Origin: a bacterium
GTDB taxonomy: Bacteria > Krumholzibacteriota > Krumholzibacteria > LZORAL124-64-63
Assembly (NCBI GenBank): GCA_016873405.1
Contig: VGXH01000103.1
Span: forward strand, 1 to 6,592
DNA: 6,592 nt
Reading direction: 5' to 3'
The position numbers and the translations under genes were made by a program. Below, one piece after another: positions 6,513 to 6,592 of the stretch. The notes under the pieces were generated by a model. That model did no database searches. It worked only from the letters and a program-made list of their open reading frames with translations, and was not told the origin of the DNA. Position 1 is the stretch's first letter. Every line of letters begins with the position of its first letter.

Positions 6513-6592
6513 TCAGACCCCCTTCAGGGCGGCGCAGAACGAATCGTAGTCGGCGGCCTCGCGCAGCTGCGAGCGCAGCCCGGCGTCCTTTG
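6513..6592 (-). CDS. 3' end of an unidentified - strand gene (5' part outside window)
   Basis: In the frame ending at TGA (plus-strand TCA at 6513-6515), 25 codons are open to the window edge and end in ADYDSFCAALKGV. The call rests on this uninterrupted frame, the 2-nt spacing to the zinc-ribbon start codon, and the Shine-Dalgarno of that gene lying inside this coding end, an arrangement typical of an operon. The tail is helical and charged but too short to identify. Nif3-like metal proteins are common neighbours of C4 zinc-ribbon genes, but nothing in these residues demonstrates one. Confidence 0.55.
   Translation of the reverse strand, partial: KDAGLRSQLREAADYDSFCAALKGV

Noticed and set aside
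4693..6549. 618-codon + strand frame running through the terminator, the AAA+ gene and the convergent region
   Set aside because: It crosses a strong terminator and the oppositely oriented zinc-ribbon gene, has Arg/Gly/Pro-rich composition and no motifs, and the AAA+ frame beneath it is unambiguous.

Overview
The window is about 6.6 kb of very GC-rich bacterial DNA, densely coding and with strong G/C preference at third codon positions. Two outer-membrane beta-barrel proteins and an exported nucleotidase point to a diderm (Gram-negative type) bacterium. The FadL/PorV-like barrel, with its AMGGTGAA and NPA signature, and the 'GNFRVAYGLGLVM' style of barrel start recall high-GC lineages around the FCB group (Gemmatimonadota, Krumholzibacteriota or 'Eisenbacteria'-type genomes) or deltaproteobacteria. 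This placement is an impression from protein style, not a demonstrated assignment. No tRNA, rRNA, CRISPR array, insertion sequence or phage gene was seen.

Region 1 (1-4726, + strand) looks like the end of an envelope operon. It holds the 3' part of a large beta-barrel protein whose start lies outside the window. A complete FadL/OmpP1-like barrel follows after a 22-nt gap. Next is a secreted 5'-nucleotidase-family metallophosphatase whose start codon overlaps the preceding stop by one base. A perfect 10-bp GC-rich hairpin followed by T residues closes the unit. A plausible reading is that the enzyme dephosphorylates nucleotides or related phosphoesters in the periplasm or at the surface while the barrels supply outer-membrane passage. 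That link is inferred only from co-transcription.

Region 2 (4727-6100, + strand) is a single-gene unit: a standalone HSP100/Clp AAA+ module of 413-429 residues. It corresponds to the second (D2) ring of ClpA/ClpB/ClpC, with no N-domain and no D1 ring. All catalytic motifs are present. It also carries an Ile-Gly-Phe tripeptide at the place where ClpA and ClpC keep their ClpP-docking loop, and an insert of about 30 residues between the pore loop and Walker B. This is the most interesting object in the window. A perfect hairpin overlaps the ribosome-binding site of its upstream start codon.

Region 3 (6101-6592) starts with a short convergent intergenic stretch rich in dyad symmetry. Two - strand genes follow, only 2 nt apart: a miniature C4 zinc-ribbon protein, and the last 25 codons of an unidentified upstream gene whose 3' end contains the zinc-ribbon gene's Shine-Dalgarno sequence.
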